DNA of 26,663 nucleotides from CAZYQW01 sp964649825 (GTDB lineage Bacteria; Planctomycetota; B15-G4; JADJEK01): positions 1 through 26,663 of the forward strand of contig CAZYQW010000053.1 of NCBI GenBank assembly GCA_964649825.1, written 5' to 3'. Made by a program: the position numbers and the translations under genes. The notes under the pieces were generated by a model, which did no database searches, was not told the origin of the DNA, and saw only the letters and a list, made by a program, of their open reading frames with translations. Shown here in pieces: positions 17,757-23,993 of this stretch; position 1 is the first letter of the stretch, and every line of letters begins with the position of its first letter.

Positions 17757-18953
17757 TCAGGTGTACGCCCCGAACCCGAAGAACCAGTGCTTCTTCGCGA
17801 ACCGGTAGATCCAGTGCTTCTCGGGGATCTCGTGGCCCGGCTGGTGCTGGCTCGTGCGCGCCTCGAGCGCCTCGAGCTCGGCCATCGCGCTCTGGCGCGC
17901 GGTCGTGTCGCGGCAGCCGTTTCGTTCGACGACCTCCTTCAGGAGATCCGGTCGCTCGAGCACGACGCAACCTCGCGTCGCGCCCGCCGCCGTCCGGCGG
18001 AAGTCGGCGAGGAGGCGCGACTCGGTCATCGTCCGGAAGACGTCGCCGTCGTTGTCGCGGATCGTCTCGGCGGCGAACTGGATGATCGGGCACGGCTCGA
18101 TGTCACCGCCGGGCCCGATGTGGTGGCTGATCCCGGTGGCGGCCGGGCAGAGGGCCCGCCCCTTGTCGTCCCAGTAGGCGTCGACGAAGATCAATGGCTT
18201 GGTGTTGCGCATCTCGACCGCGAAGCGCCGCACGCGCCGCACCTGCTCGGGCGTGAGCGCGAGGTCCGGCGACGCGTTCGGCCCGACCACGCGGTACGTG
18301 TGGAACCAAACGTAGTGGACGCCGAGCTCGATCAGCCGATCGACCCACGCCTCGTTCACCAGGTCGTCGATGTTCGTTCGGCACGCGCTCGTCGCTACGC
18401 CGGTGATCAGACGGTGGCGGATGCACGCCTCCAACCCTGCGAGCGTCTTGCCGAGCACGCGGCGCCCGCCGCGGCGCTCGTCGCTGACCGACTCCGTCCC
18501 CTCGATGCTGATCAGCGGGGTGGCGTTGCCGATCCGGCGCAGCTCGGCCGCGACCTCGTCGGTGATGAAGTGTCCGTTCGTGAAGATCTGGAAGTAGCAG
18601 TCGGGGTGGGCGGCCAGGATGCGGAGCAGGTCGGGGTGGAGGAACGGCTCGCCGCCGAGGAGCCCGAAGAAGCTGTTGCCGTGCGCCTTCGCGTTCGTGA
18701 TCAGCCGGTCCATCTCCTCGAACGAGATCGTCGCCGGCGGGTGGCGGACGTCGACCCAGCATCCCTGGCAGTGCAGGTTGCAGGTGTTCGTGACCGAGAT
18801 GTACAGGAACGGTGGGAAGACCTGGCCCCGCTTCAGCCGGCGCTTGAAGAGCTGGACCGAGCGCATGCCCTTGTAGCCGAAGTTGTAGCCGATCTTCCAG
18901 AGGAGGCGTGCGTCGGTCGAGCGCCACATCCGGGCGGCCAGCGAGAGCATCAT
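17757..18953 (-). CDS. Radical SAM/SPASM-like enzyme
   Basis: A 398-residue radical SAM protein. C58-x3-C62-x2-C65 (TCNLHCQGCW) binds the SAM-cleaving 4Fe-4S cluster. LGGEP (99-103) contacts the methionyl amine, and ISIEGTES (148-155) is the usual beta-strand motif. Downstream, C269, C288 (GDIEPCP), C329 and C347 form a SPASM-like cysteine set for auxiliary clusters. The N-terminus has a basic amphipathic stretch (about 17-45) and the C-terminus ends in aromatic/basic residues (KHWIYRFAKKHWFFGFG), suggesting membrane association. It resembles radical SAM proteins of lipid or peptide maturation, but it is not a clear match to HpnH, lipoyl synthase or a tetraether synthase. Lying between ferredoxin and toroid genes, it plausibly modifies an isoprenoid or a protein partner. 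Confidence 0.88.
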   Translation of the reverse strand: MMLSLAARMWRSTDARLLWKIGYNFGYKGMRSVQLFKRRLKRGQVFPPFLYISVTNTCNLHCQGCWVDVRHPPATISFEEMDRLITNAKAHGNSFFGLLGGEPFLHPDLLRILAAHPDCYFQIFTNGHFITDEVAAELRRIGNATPLISIEGTESVSDERRGGRRVLGKTLAGLEACIRHRLITGVATSACRTNIDDLVNEAWVDRLIELGVHYVWFHTYRVVGPNASPDLALTPEQVRRVRRFAVEMRNTKPLIFVDAYWDDKGRALCPAATGISHHIGPGGDIEPCPIIQFAAETIRDNDGDVFRTMTESRLLADFRRTAAGATRGCVVLERPDLLKEVVERNGCRDTTARQSAMAELEALEARTSQHQPGHEIPEKHWIYRFAKKHWFFGFGAYT

Positions 18954-18975
18954 GGAAGCAAGCTCCGGTGCGCCA

Positions 18976-19878
18976 TCAGATGCCCCACTGCTCCTCGGTC
19001 GGCGCCGGTTTCGCCTCGTCCCGCACCGTCTGGGAGCGCGCGCGACGCTTCTCGGCCTTCTCCTTCGCGCGCCGCGCGCGTTCCTCGATCGCCTCGACCG
19101 ACGGCAGCGTCATCAGGACCTCGTCCGGGATGTCGAACGCCTGGCCGAGCTTCTTCAAGCAACGCTTGCGCTCGAGGAGAGCCTTCGATTCGTCGCGTTC
19201 GGTCGAGAATCGCGTGCGCGCGTCCGTGCTCCGGCGGCGGAGCGCGGCGTGCAGGTCGCCGCCCAGGAGGGCGCTGATGTCCGCTTTCATGGCCTCGCGC
19301 TTCAGGTCCTCCTCCTTCACCTCGGCGCCGTTGATCGGGCTCTTCGAGTACTTCGGGAAGAGGATCGCCGCTTCGGGACAGACGCGCGAGCAGGCCGGGC
19401 AGTCGGTCTTGCAGTGATCCTGGTGCTGCACCTGGATCTTCTGGTGCTCGTCGACGCCGTAGACGTCGAAGAGGCAGAACGTGAGGCACTGCATGCAGTT
19501 GGTGCAGCGGTCGTAGTCGATCACCGGGAACCACGGCTTCCAACCGCCGGGAGCGGGGGCGCCGTGTTGCGTCTGGAACGACTCGACGAGCGGCACGACG
19601 TCCCCGGCGGCGACGCCGCGCAGGTCGCGCGCCGCGAGAGCGTCGCTGTCGGCGACGAGCGGAGCCGCGCCTTCGCCGAGCTCGGCGAGCACGAGGTGCC
19701 GCGCCGCGTCCGCCGGCGCGACCTCGCCGCCCGGTGCGGCCCGCGTGACGGAGTAGCCGGCGTCGAGCAACGTCCGCAGCAGCTCGAGGCGTCGCTCGTC
19801 GGCGAGGGGGCGGCTGCCGGGCCCCTCGTAGAGCACGATCCGCGCGCGCTCGCTCGTCCGGGGACCGTTTGCGTTCAT
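18976..19878 (-). CDS. Two-cluster [4Fe-4S] ferredoxin-like protein
   Basis: A 300-residue protein from the ATG at 19878, overlapping the upstream stop as ATGA. The N-terminal ~110 residues form a small alpha/beta domain of unknown function (ARIVLYEGPGSRPLADERR...). A di-cluster region follows: CTNCMQCLTFC (C-x2-C-x2-C-x3-C) and then CKTDCPACSRVCP (C-x4-C-x2-C-x3-CP), two 4Fe-4S sites. The C-terminal third is highly charged and helical (ERARRAKEKAEKRRARS), possibly a coiled coil or docking arm. It is followed 22 bp later by the radical SAM gene, so delivery of electrons to that enzyme is the natural inference. No signal peptide or membrane helix is seen, so it should be cytoplasmic. Confidence 0.9.
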   Translation of the reverse strand: MNANGPRTSERARIVLYEGPGSRPLADERRLELLRTLLDAGYSVTRAAPGGEVAPADAARHLVLAELGEGAAPLVADSDALAARDLRGVAAGDVVPLVESFQTQHGAPAPGGWKPWFPVIDYDRCTNCMQCLTFCLFDVYGVDEHQKIQVQHQDHCKTDCPACSRVCPEAAILFPKYSKSPINGAEVKEEDLKREAMKADISALLGGDLHAALRRRSTDARTRFSTERDESKALLERKRCLKKLGQAFDIPDEVLMTLPSVEAIEERARRAKEKAEKRRARSQTVRDEAKPAPTEEQWGI

Positions 19879-20237
19879 GACGCGAGGTCCGCGGCGGCCG
19901 AGCGGTCGAGGAGGCGGTCGAGCACTTCGGCCGCGGACTGTTCCCTCATGTTCAGCACGTCGATCCCTTCGGTCGGCAGCGGATGGCCGGCGGCGTGGAA
20001 CAGCCAGCGGACGGCGCGAGGATAGCAGGCGGCGACGCGGATCGGAGCGCTCCGCTGGAGCCGCGCGAGGGCCTCGTCCTTGCGCGCCGACATCTCGCAC
20101 AGATCCGCGACCGCCTCGAACGCCACGCCGGACGACGACAGCCCGCGCAGGACCTCGGACTTCACCGCGTCGGGGATCACCCGCGCGTAGGCGCAGTGGC
20201 AGTAGACGATGCGAGGGGAAGCGCTCGGCTCCGTCAT
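19875..20237 (-). CDS. Small cysteine protein resembling HdrA N-terminal domain
   Basis: A 120-residue protein from the ATG at 20237, bounded by ATGA overlaps with both neighbours; earlier starts in the same open frame give Arg-rich shadow sequence. It has YCHCAYA at 12-18 (C13, C15), DLCEMS with C47 and VAACYPRAV with C71. This spacing recalls the N-terminal domain of heterodisulfide reductase subunit A (VCHCG..., Y.CS, VVAACSPR), which in HdrA holds a 4Fe-4S cluster near the flavin. Here the domain stands alone, with no FAD-binding remainder. It could carry a cluster or thiol between the ferredoxin and the GTPase/lipoyl partners. The assignment rests on motif resemblance only. Confidence 0.75.
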   Translation of the reverse strand: MTEPSASPRIVYCHCAYARVIPDAVKSEVLRGLSSSGVAFEAVADLCEMSARKDEALARLQRSAPIRVAACYPRAVRWLFHAAGHPLPTEGIDVLNMREQSAAEVLDRLLDRSAAADLAS

Positions 20238-21346
20238 GACGGGCTCGCGATCCGATGGGTCGGGACGGGTCGCGCGGGCCGGAAGCTCTCTTGGTGCTCC
20301 AACGCGAGCCGCGGGGCGGACGGCTCGGCGCGGTTCTCGTCGAGTGCTTGGCCGAGCGCTCGCTCCAGCGCGTCCGGCGCGGCTTCGGCTCGGAGGTTCA
20401 CGATGAGCGTCCCCTCGTCGACCATGGCGTCCCGCGACTCGCGCAGCTCGGCCCGCTCCTCGCTTCGCACCACGCTCACCGCGGCAAGCTCGCCGAGAGG
20501 AGAGCCGCCGTCGAGCGACATCTTCAGGTGGGCGATCTCGATCGACGCCTCGGCGAGGAGCCGGCGCATGCGCTCGGCGAGACGTTCGAGGAAGCGGCTC
20601 GCGTCGAACGGCGCATCGGCGGCGACGCGGATCGTTGCGTTCAACCAGCCGAGGAGCGCCTCGCCCTCGGCGTAGCGGTCGTAGTCCACGTCGATCGCGG
20701 GGCCGCTTGGCAGCTCCTCGGACTCGATCGCGTCGAACCAAGGGTCGAGACCGACGCCGTCGCGGGCCGACACGCAGAATCTCCGTGCCGCGGGGTAGCG
20801 CGCGGCGAGCGCGCCGAGGAGGTCGTCCTCGAGACCGGGCGCCAGCTCGTCCTTCTTGTTGACGACGAGGACGTGCGCCTCCTCGAGCTGCTTCTCGTAG
20901 ACGTAGCGCACCTTGTCGCTGAACACGCGTCCCGATTGCAGCCCGAGCATCCGCGCCGCACGGTGGGGGTCGAGGAGGACGGAGAGCGGCGCGATCGAGA
21001 AGCGGTCGCCGTAGATGCGCCGGAGCGGGTAGCTGACGGTGGCCACGAGGTCGGTGCAGGAGCCGACCGGTTCGGCCAGGAACACGTCCGGCCGCGTCGA
21101 CCGGTCGAGCTTGTCCGCCGCCTCGCGCAGCGAGGGGAAGCGGCAGCAAAAGCAGCCGCCGGTGATCTCCTCGACCGCGAAACCGCGGGCGCGAAGCAGG
21201 TTCGTGTCGACGAGCCCGGTGCTCTGATCGTTCGTGATCAGCCCGACGCGACGACCCATTCGGGTGAGTCGCGCCGCGAGCCGCCCGACCGCGGTGGTCT
21301 TTCCCGCGCCGAGGAAGCCGCCGATCATCACGTAGCGGGGCTTCAT
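20234..21346 (-). CDS. CobW/COG0523-type P-loop GTPase
   Basis: A 370-residue protein from the ATG at 21346, which overlaps the preceding stop (ATGA). The Walker A motif GGFLGAGKT (9-17) lies at the very N-terminus, as in COG0523 proteins. CxCC (GCFCC, with C65, C67, C68) is the hallmark metal-binding motif of the family, and NKKD (163-166) gives guanine specificity. Family members insert or deliver metals (Zn, Co, Fe) to target enzymes. The C-terminal half is longer and more divergent than that of CobW or YjiA. Its place between an H-protein-like carrier and an HdrA-like cysteine protein suggests a dedicated metallochaperone or maturase for a metalloenzyme in this operon. Confidence 0.9.
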   Translation of the reverse strand: MKPRYVMIGGFLGAGKTTAVGRLAARLTRMGRRVGLITNDQSTGLVDTNLLRARGFAVEEITGGCFCCRFPSLREAADKLDRSTRPDVFLAEPVGSCTDLVATVSYPLRRIYGDRFSIAPLSVLLDPHRAARMLGLQSGRVFSDKVRYVYEKQLEEAHVLVVNKKDELAPGLEDDLLGALAARYPAARRFCVSARDGVGLDPWFDAIESEELPSGPAIDVDYDRYAEGEALLGWLNATIRVAADAPFDASRFLERLAERMRRLLAEASIEIAHLKMSLDGGSPLGELAAVSVVRSEERAELRESRDAMVDEGTLIVNLRAEAAPDALERALGQALDENRAEPSAPRLALEHQESFRPARPVPTHRIASPS

Positions 21347-21795
21347 GCGTTCGTCCCCATCATCCGGTCGATCGTCTCGTCGAGGAACGCGGCGTAGCCG
21401 GGCGCGTCGAGGCTGCTCGCGGGCAGCGCGCCGGCCACGGAGTAGAGCCATGCTTCACCGTAGGGGGACGCGTGGACGCGTTCGGTCAGCGACTCGAGCG
21501 CGGGGTTCTGCCCCACGAACCGGCCGGCGAGAGGTGAGTAGAGCTCGCTCACCGCCTTGAACCCCTCGATCCACCCGACGACGTCTCCCTCGCCGATCTC
21601 GTCGCCGGGGGCGACCTCGAAGTCGAACTCCACGATCTCGCCGAGCATGCGGGTGGCGAAGCGCGTGAAGCCGACCTCGAAACGATCCTCGTCGGCCCGC
21701 CGCAACCAGAAGTGGGACCGGGTGTAGTGGCGGTCGAGCGGGAGCCGAGTCTGGAACTTGCTCCGGCGGTACGGCAGGTGTTTGGCGTCGATCAA
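21343..21795 (-). CDS. GcvH-like lipoyl-carrier protein
   Basis: A 150-residue protein. Residues about 38-120 match the H-protein lipoyl domain: VGFTRFATRMLGEIVEFDF, then GDVVGWIEGFKAVSELYSPLAGRF, with K80 in the position of the lipoylated lysine (H proteins have VESVKA.SD.Y.P). No gcvT or gcvP gene is nearby, so a role outside glycine cleavage is likely, for example as a lipoate-binding carrier like those of sulfur-oxidising Hdr systems. The start is a TTG with GGGAG 7 nt upstream (minus strand); I see no better ATG in frame. It is the first gene of the overlapping block and its stop overlaps the GTPase ATG. Confidence 0.85.
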   Translation of the reverse strand: MIDAKHLPYRRSKFQTRLPLDRHYTRSHFWLRRADEDRFEVGFTRFATRMLGEIVEFDFEVAPGDEIGEGDVVGWIEGFKAVSELYSPLAGRFVGQNPALESLTERVHASPYGEAWLYSVAGALPASSLDAPGYAAFLDETIDRMMGTNA

Positions 21796-21897
21796 CGAAG
21801 GCTCCCGCGGCGGCCCGAGTGTACGCGTCGTCCAAGCGTGGAAACAGGCGGCGAACGCGAATCCTCATGTACGCACGGAAGAGCGGGTACGTGAGAT

Positions 21898-21936
21898 GCC
21901 GGATCGGATCTGCCGGAACGGCGGATCCGATCCGGC
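21898..21936. promoter_or_regulatory. Strong two-part hairpin upstream of GcvH-like gene
   Basis: GCCGGATCGGATC (21898-21910) and GATCCGATCCGGC (21924-21936) are perfect 13-bp inverted repeats. Inside, GCCG/CGGC (21912-21915, 21919-21922) close a GAA loop. The element lies about 100-140 bp before the TTG start of the GcvH-like gene and about 310 bp after the end of the Fur gene. No T-run follows on either strand, so a classic intrinsic terminator is unlikely; an attenuator, mRNA-processing or protein-binding site is possible. Confidence 0.55.
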
Positions 21937-22027
21937 GGGTCGGGCGGGAGCGAGCCCGGCCGGCCCCGCACGGTTCAAGACGGCGCGGTCGGGAGGGTCG
22001 CCTCTCCCGGCTGCCAGTTGCACGGCG

Positions 22028-22188
22028 TAAGGGCCCGCGCAAGAATAACTTCGCATCTCGCTTGCCCTCGCCGCCGATGGCTGCGTTGCTCCTCCTCAGC
22101 GTATCCACCGATACGCTTCGTCGTCGCGCCTTGCCCTCGGCGGCGATTGCTGTGCGTGGATGCGAAGTTATTCTTACGCGAACCCTAA
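22028..22188. repeat. Nested palindromic intergenic element with internal direct repeat
   Basis: AAGAATAACTTCGCATC (22041-22057) pairs perfectly with GATGCGAAGTTATTCTT (22159-22175). The pairing extends outward imperfectly to about 22028 and 22188. The centre is AGCGTATC-CACC-GATACGCT (22098-22117). Between arms and centre a 25-bp direct repeat with about four mismatches occurs at 22061-22085 and 22130-22154. It lies beyond the 3' end of the Fur gene. The architecture (long arms, loop-out middle, central hairpin) fits a MITE/REP-like mobile palindrome or a structured 3'-end element. Confidence 0.75.
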
Positions 22189-22246
22189 GGCCGCCGGTCT
22201 GAAGAGCGTCGAGCACGCGGAGCACCTCGCCGACGTTGCGCCGAGG

Positions 22247-22645
22247 CTACGGCGACGGCTTGCACCGTCCGCGGAGAACGACCTGGTAGTCGGAGACCTC
22301 GAAGTCCGTCAGGGTCTCGATCCGCCCGACTTCGAGTGCGTGCCACGGGACGTCGACGATCCGACCCGACGCCTCGTCGACGAAGTGGTGGTGGCGCTCG
22401 AGTCGCGGGTCGAACACGACCCGTCCTTCCGACATCGTCAACGATCGCAGCAAGCCTTTCTCCACGAACAGGTTCAGCGTGTTGTAGATCGTTGCGCGAG
22501 AGACATGGGGAAACGACTTCGTCACCGCCTGGAACACGTCGTCGGCGGACGGATGATCGCCGGTCTGAAGCACGTAGCTTCCGATCGCGACGCGCTGGGC
22601 GGACGGCTGGATGCCACGGGCTCGGAGGGTACCGGCGACGTTCAT
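22247..22645 (-). CDS. Fur-family metalloregulator, PerR/Irr-like, lacking CxxC zinc motif
   Basis: A 132-residue Fur-superfamily repressor. The winged-helix DNA-binding region spans about 1-80 (QPSAQRVAIGSYVL, HPSADDVFQAV, VSRATIYNTLNLFVEKGLL). The metal-sensing part begins with HHHF (85-88), but the CxxCG pair that normally follows in Fur, PerR and Zur is absent (FVDEASGRIVDVP), and the only cysteine is C128. The HHHF...DVP pattern is reminiscent of Irr-type, haem/peroxide-linked members. It ends at 22247, before the palindromic element. A perfect palindrome directly upstream of its ATG suggests autoregulation. Other targets may include the divergent phospholipase gene, whose start is 174 bp away. 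Confidence 0.9.
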   Translation of the reverse strand: MNVAGTLRARGIQPSAQRVAIGSYVLQTGDHPSADDVFQAVTKSFPHVSRATIYNTLNLFVEKGLLRSLTMSEGRVVFDPRLERHHHFVDEASGRIVDVPWHALEVGRIETLTDFEVSDYQVVLRGRCKPSP

Positions 22646-22647
22646 GG

Positions 22648-22681
22648 ACTTAGATATAGTCTAAGTATGGACCACGTCCAG
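22648..22681 (-). promoter_or_regulatory. Fur-type operator palindrome overlapping a putative promoter
   Basis: ACTTAGA (22648-22654) and TCTAAGT (22660-22666) form a perfect inverted repeat around TATAG; the AT-rich 19-bp palindrome resembles PerR/Irr boxes of the TTAGAA-type. It sits 2 bp before the Fur-family ATG at 22645. On the minus strand TATATC (22653-22658) could be a -10 element with CTGGAC (22676-22681) as a weak -35, spaced 17 bp. That would make the transcript nearly leaderless and let the repressor block its own promoter. The operator is clear; the promoter assignment is tentative. Confidence 0.6.
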
Positions 22682-22819
22682 TTCGGATCCCCCGCGAAGA
22701 AAAGACCAGGCAGGCCGAGCACCGCTCCTCGAACGGCGTTCTCGACGGCGTCCCGGTGCGGCAGTAGTGTCCCGTCCTGGTGAACGTGGGCTCGTGGTCC
22801 TTCGAAAGGGTGGTGCGAC

Positions 22820-23983
22820 ATGAGCAAGTGGGGTCCCCTCGCTCCCCGGTTTGAACCGCGGCGTCCGCGGAAGATGCTCGCGCTCGACGGCGGCGGAATC
22901 CGCGGCGTGCTCGCGCTCGAGATCTTGCTCGAGATCGAGACCCAGCTCCGGCAGGCGACGGGCAGCGGCGAGTCGTTCCGCCTGTGCGACTTCTTCGACT
23001 ACATCGGAGGGACCAGCACCGGCGCGATCATCGCAGCCGGGCTCGCGCGGGGCATGTCGGTGTCCGAGCTGCTCGCGTTCTACGAGAAGCGCGGCGCCGC
23101 GATGTTCGACAAGCGGTTCCTCTTCCAGCGGTGGAAGTCGCTCTACAAGTCGCAGCCGCTCGCCGAGGAGCTGCAGACGATCTTCGGCAAAGGAACGACG
23201 CTCGAGCCCGAGTACCTGCGCTGCCTGCTCCTCGCCGTGCTGCGCAACGCCACGACCGACTCGCCGTGGCCGCTCAGCACCAACCCGCTCGCGAAGTACA
23301 ACGACCTCGGGCGCAAGGACTGCAACCTGAAGATCCCGCTGTGGCAGGTCGTGCGCGCGAGCACGGCCGCGCCGGTCTACTTCCCGCCCGAGGTGATCGA
23401 GTGGGACAAGAGCGATCCGAGCAAGAGCTTCGTCTTCGTGGACGGCGGAATGACGCCGTACAACAACCCCGCGTTCGTGATGTTCCGGATGGCGACGCTT
23501 CCGGAGTATCGGCTCGGATGGGAGACGGGCGAGGACAAGCTGATGCTCGTCTCGGTCGGAACCGGATCCTCGCTCTCCGGTCGCGCCGATCCCGCCGAGC
23601 CGGACGACAACGTCATCAGCGAGGTCGCGGGGATCCCCGGAGCGCTCATGAACGCGGCCTCGGTCGACCAGGACATCAACTGCCGGATGATCGGCCGGTG
23701 CGTGCACGGTCCCGAGATCGACCGGGAGATCGGCGACTTGATCCCGCGGCGCGACGGCGAGCCGATCCCCGTCACCGAGGACCTGCACCGCGCGTTCCTG
23801 TACGCCCGCTACGACACGGACATCGGCGAGGACGGCCTCGCTCGGCTGGGGCTCGGCGACATCGATCCGAAGGCCGTCGCCAAGCTCGATTCGATCGCCG
23901 CAATCGGCGACCTGCGCCGCATCGGGCGAGCCGTGGCCCGCGAGGTGTCGATGGACGGGTTCCTCGCGTTCGTCCGCGACTGA
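22820..23983 (+). CDS. Patatin-like phospholipase
   Basis: A 387-residue patatin-fold lipid acyl hydrolase. The oxyanion-hole motif DGGGIRG (23-29), nucleophile elbow GTSTG with S66 (64-68) and catalytic Asp in DGG (208-210) are all intact, so it should be active on membrane lipids. The start is the ATG at 22820 after an AAAGGGTGG ribosome-binding region. The last ~100 residues lie beyond the core and are of unknown role. No signal peptide is seen, so it acts in the cytosol or at the inner membrane face. The next gene, 10 bp downstream, encodes a SLOG/TIR-type protein, suggesting a toxin-like effector released on a nucleotide signal, as CapV patatins are in CBASS; no CD-NTase gene is in the window. 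Confidence 0.92.
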   Translation: MSKWGPLAPRFEPRRPRKMLALDGGGIRGVLALEILLEIETQLRQATGSGESFRLCDFFDYIGGTSTGAIIAAGLARGMSVSELLAFYEKRGAAMFDKRFLFQRWKSLYKSQPLAEELQTIFGKGTTLEPEYLRCLLLAVLRNATTDSPWPLSTNPLAKYNDLGRKDCNLKIPLWQVVRASTAAPVYFPPEVIEWDKSDPSKSFVFVDGGMTPYNNPAFVMFRMATLPEYRLGWETGEDKLMLVSVGTGSSLSGRADPAEPDDNVISEVAGIPGALMNAASVDQDINCRMIGRCVHGPEIDREIGDLIPRRDGEPIPVTEDLHRAFLYARYDTDIGEDGLARLGLGDIDPKAVAKLDSIAAIGDLRRIGRAVAREVSMDGFLAFVRD

Positions 23984-23993
23984 GAGTCTGCGC

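Larger units (their letters stand above)
21796..22246. other. Non-coding region between Fur gene and GcvH-like operon
   Basis: This 451-bp gap holds two structured elements, a strong hairpin (21898-21936) and a nested palindrome (22028-22188), described separately, plus a smaller CGGGAG/CTCCCG inverted repeat near 21990-22010. Open frames crossing it on the plus strand are Arg/Ser-rich and pass through the palindrome, so I do not call them. Promoter(s) for the operon should lie here, but none is convincing by eye. Confidence 0.6.

Noticed and set aside
21343..21795. Glycine cleavage system H protein
   Set aside because: The fold matches, but no gcvT/gcvP is adjacent and the operon partners are unrelated to glycine cleavage, so I kept the call as GcvH-like.
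21819..22202. Plus-strand frame of 127 codons across the intergenic region
   Set aside because: It passes through the palindrome and hairpin, and is Arg/Ser-rich with no domain; its coding potential is a by-product of the repeats.
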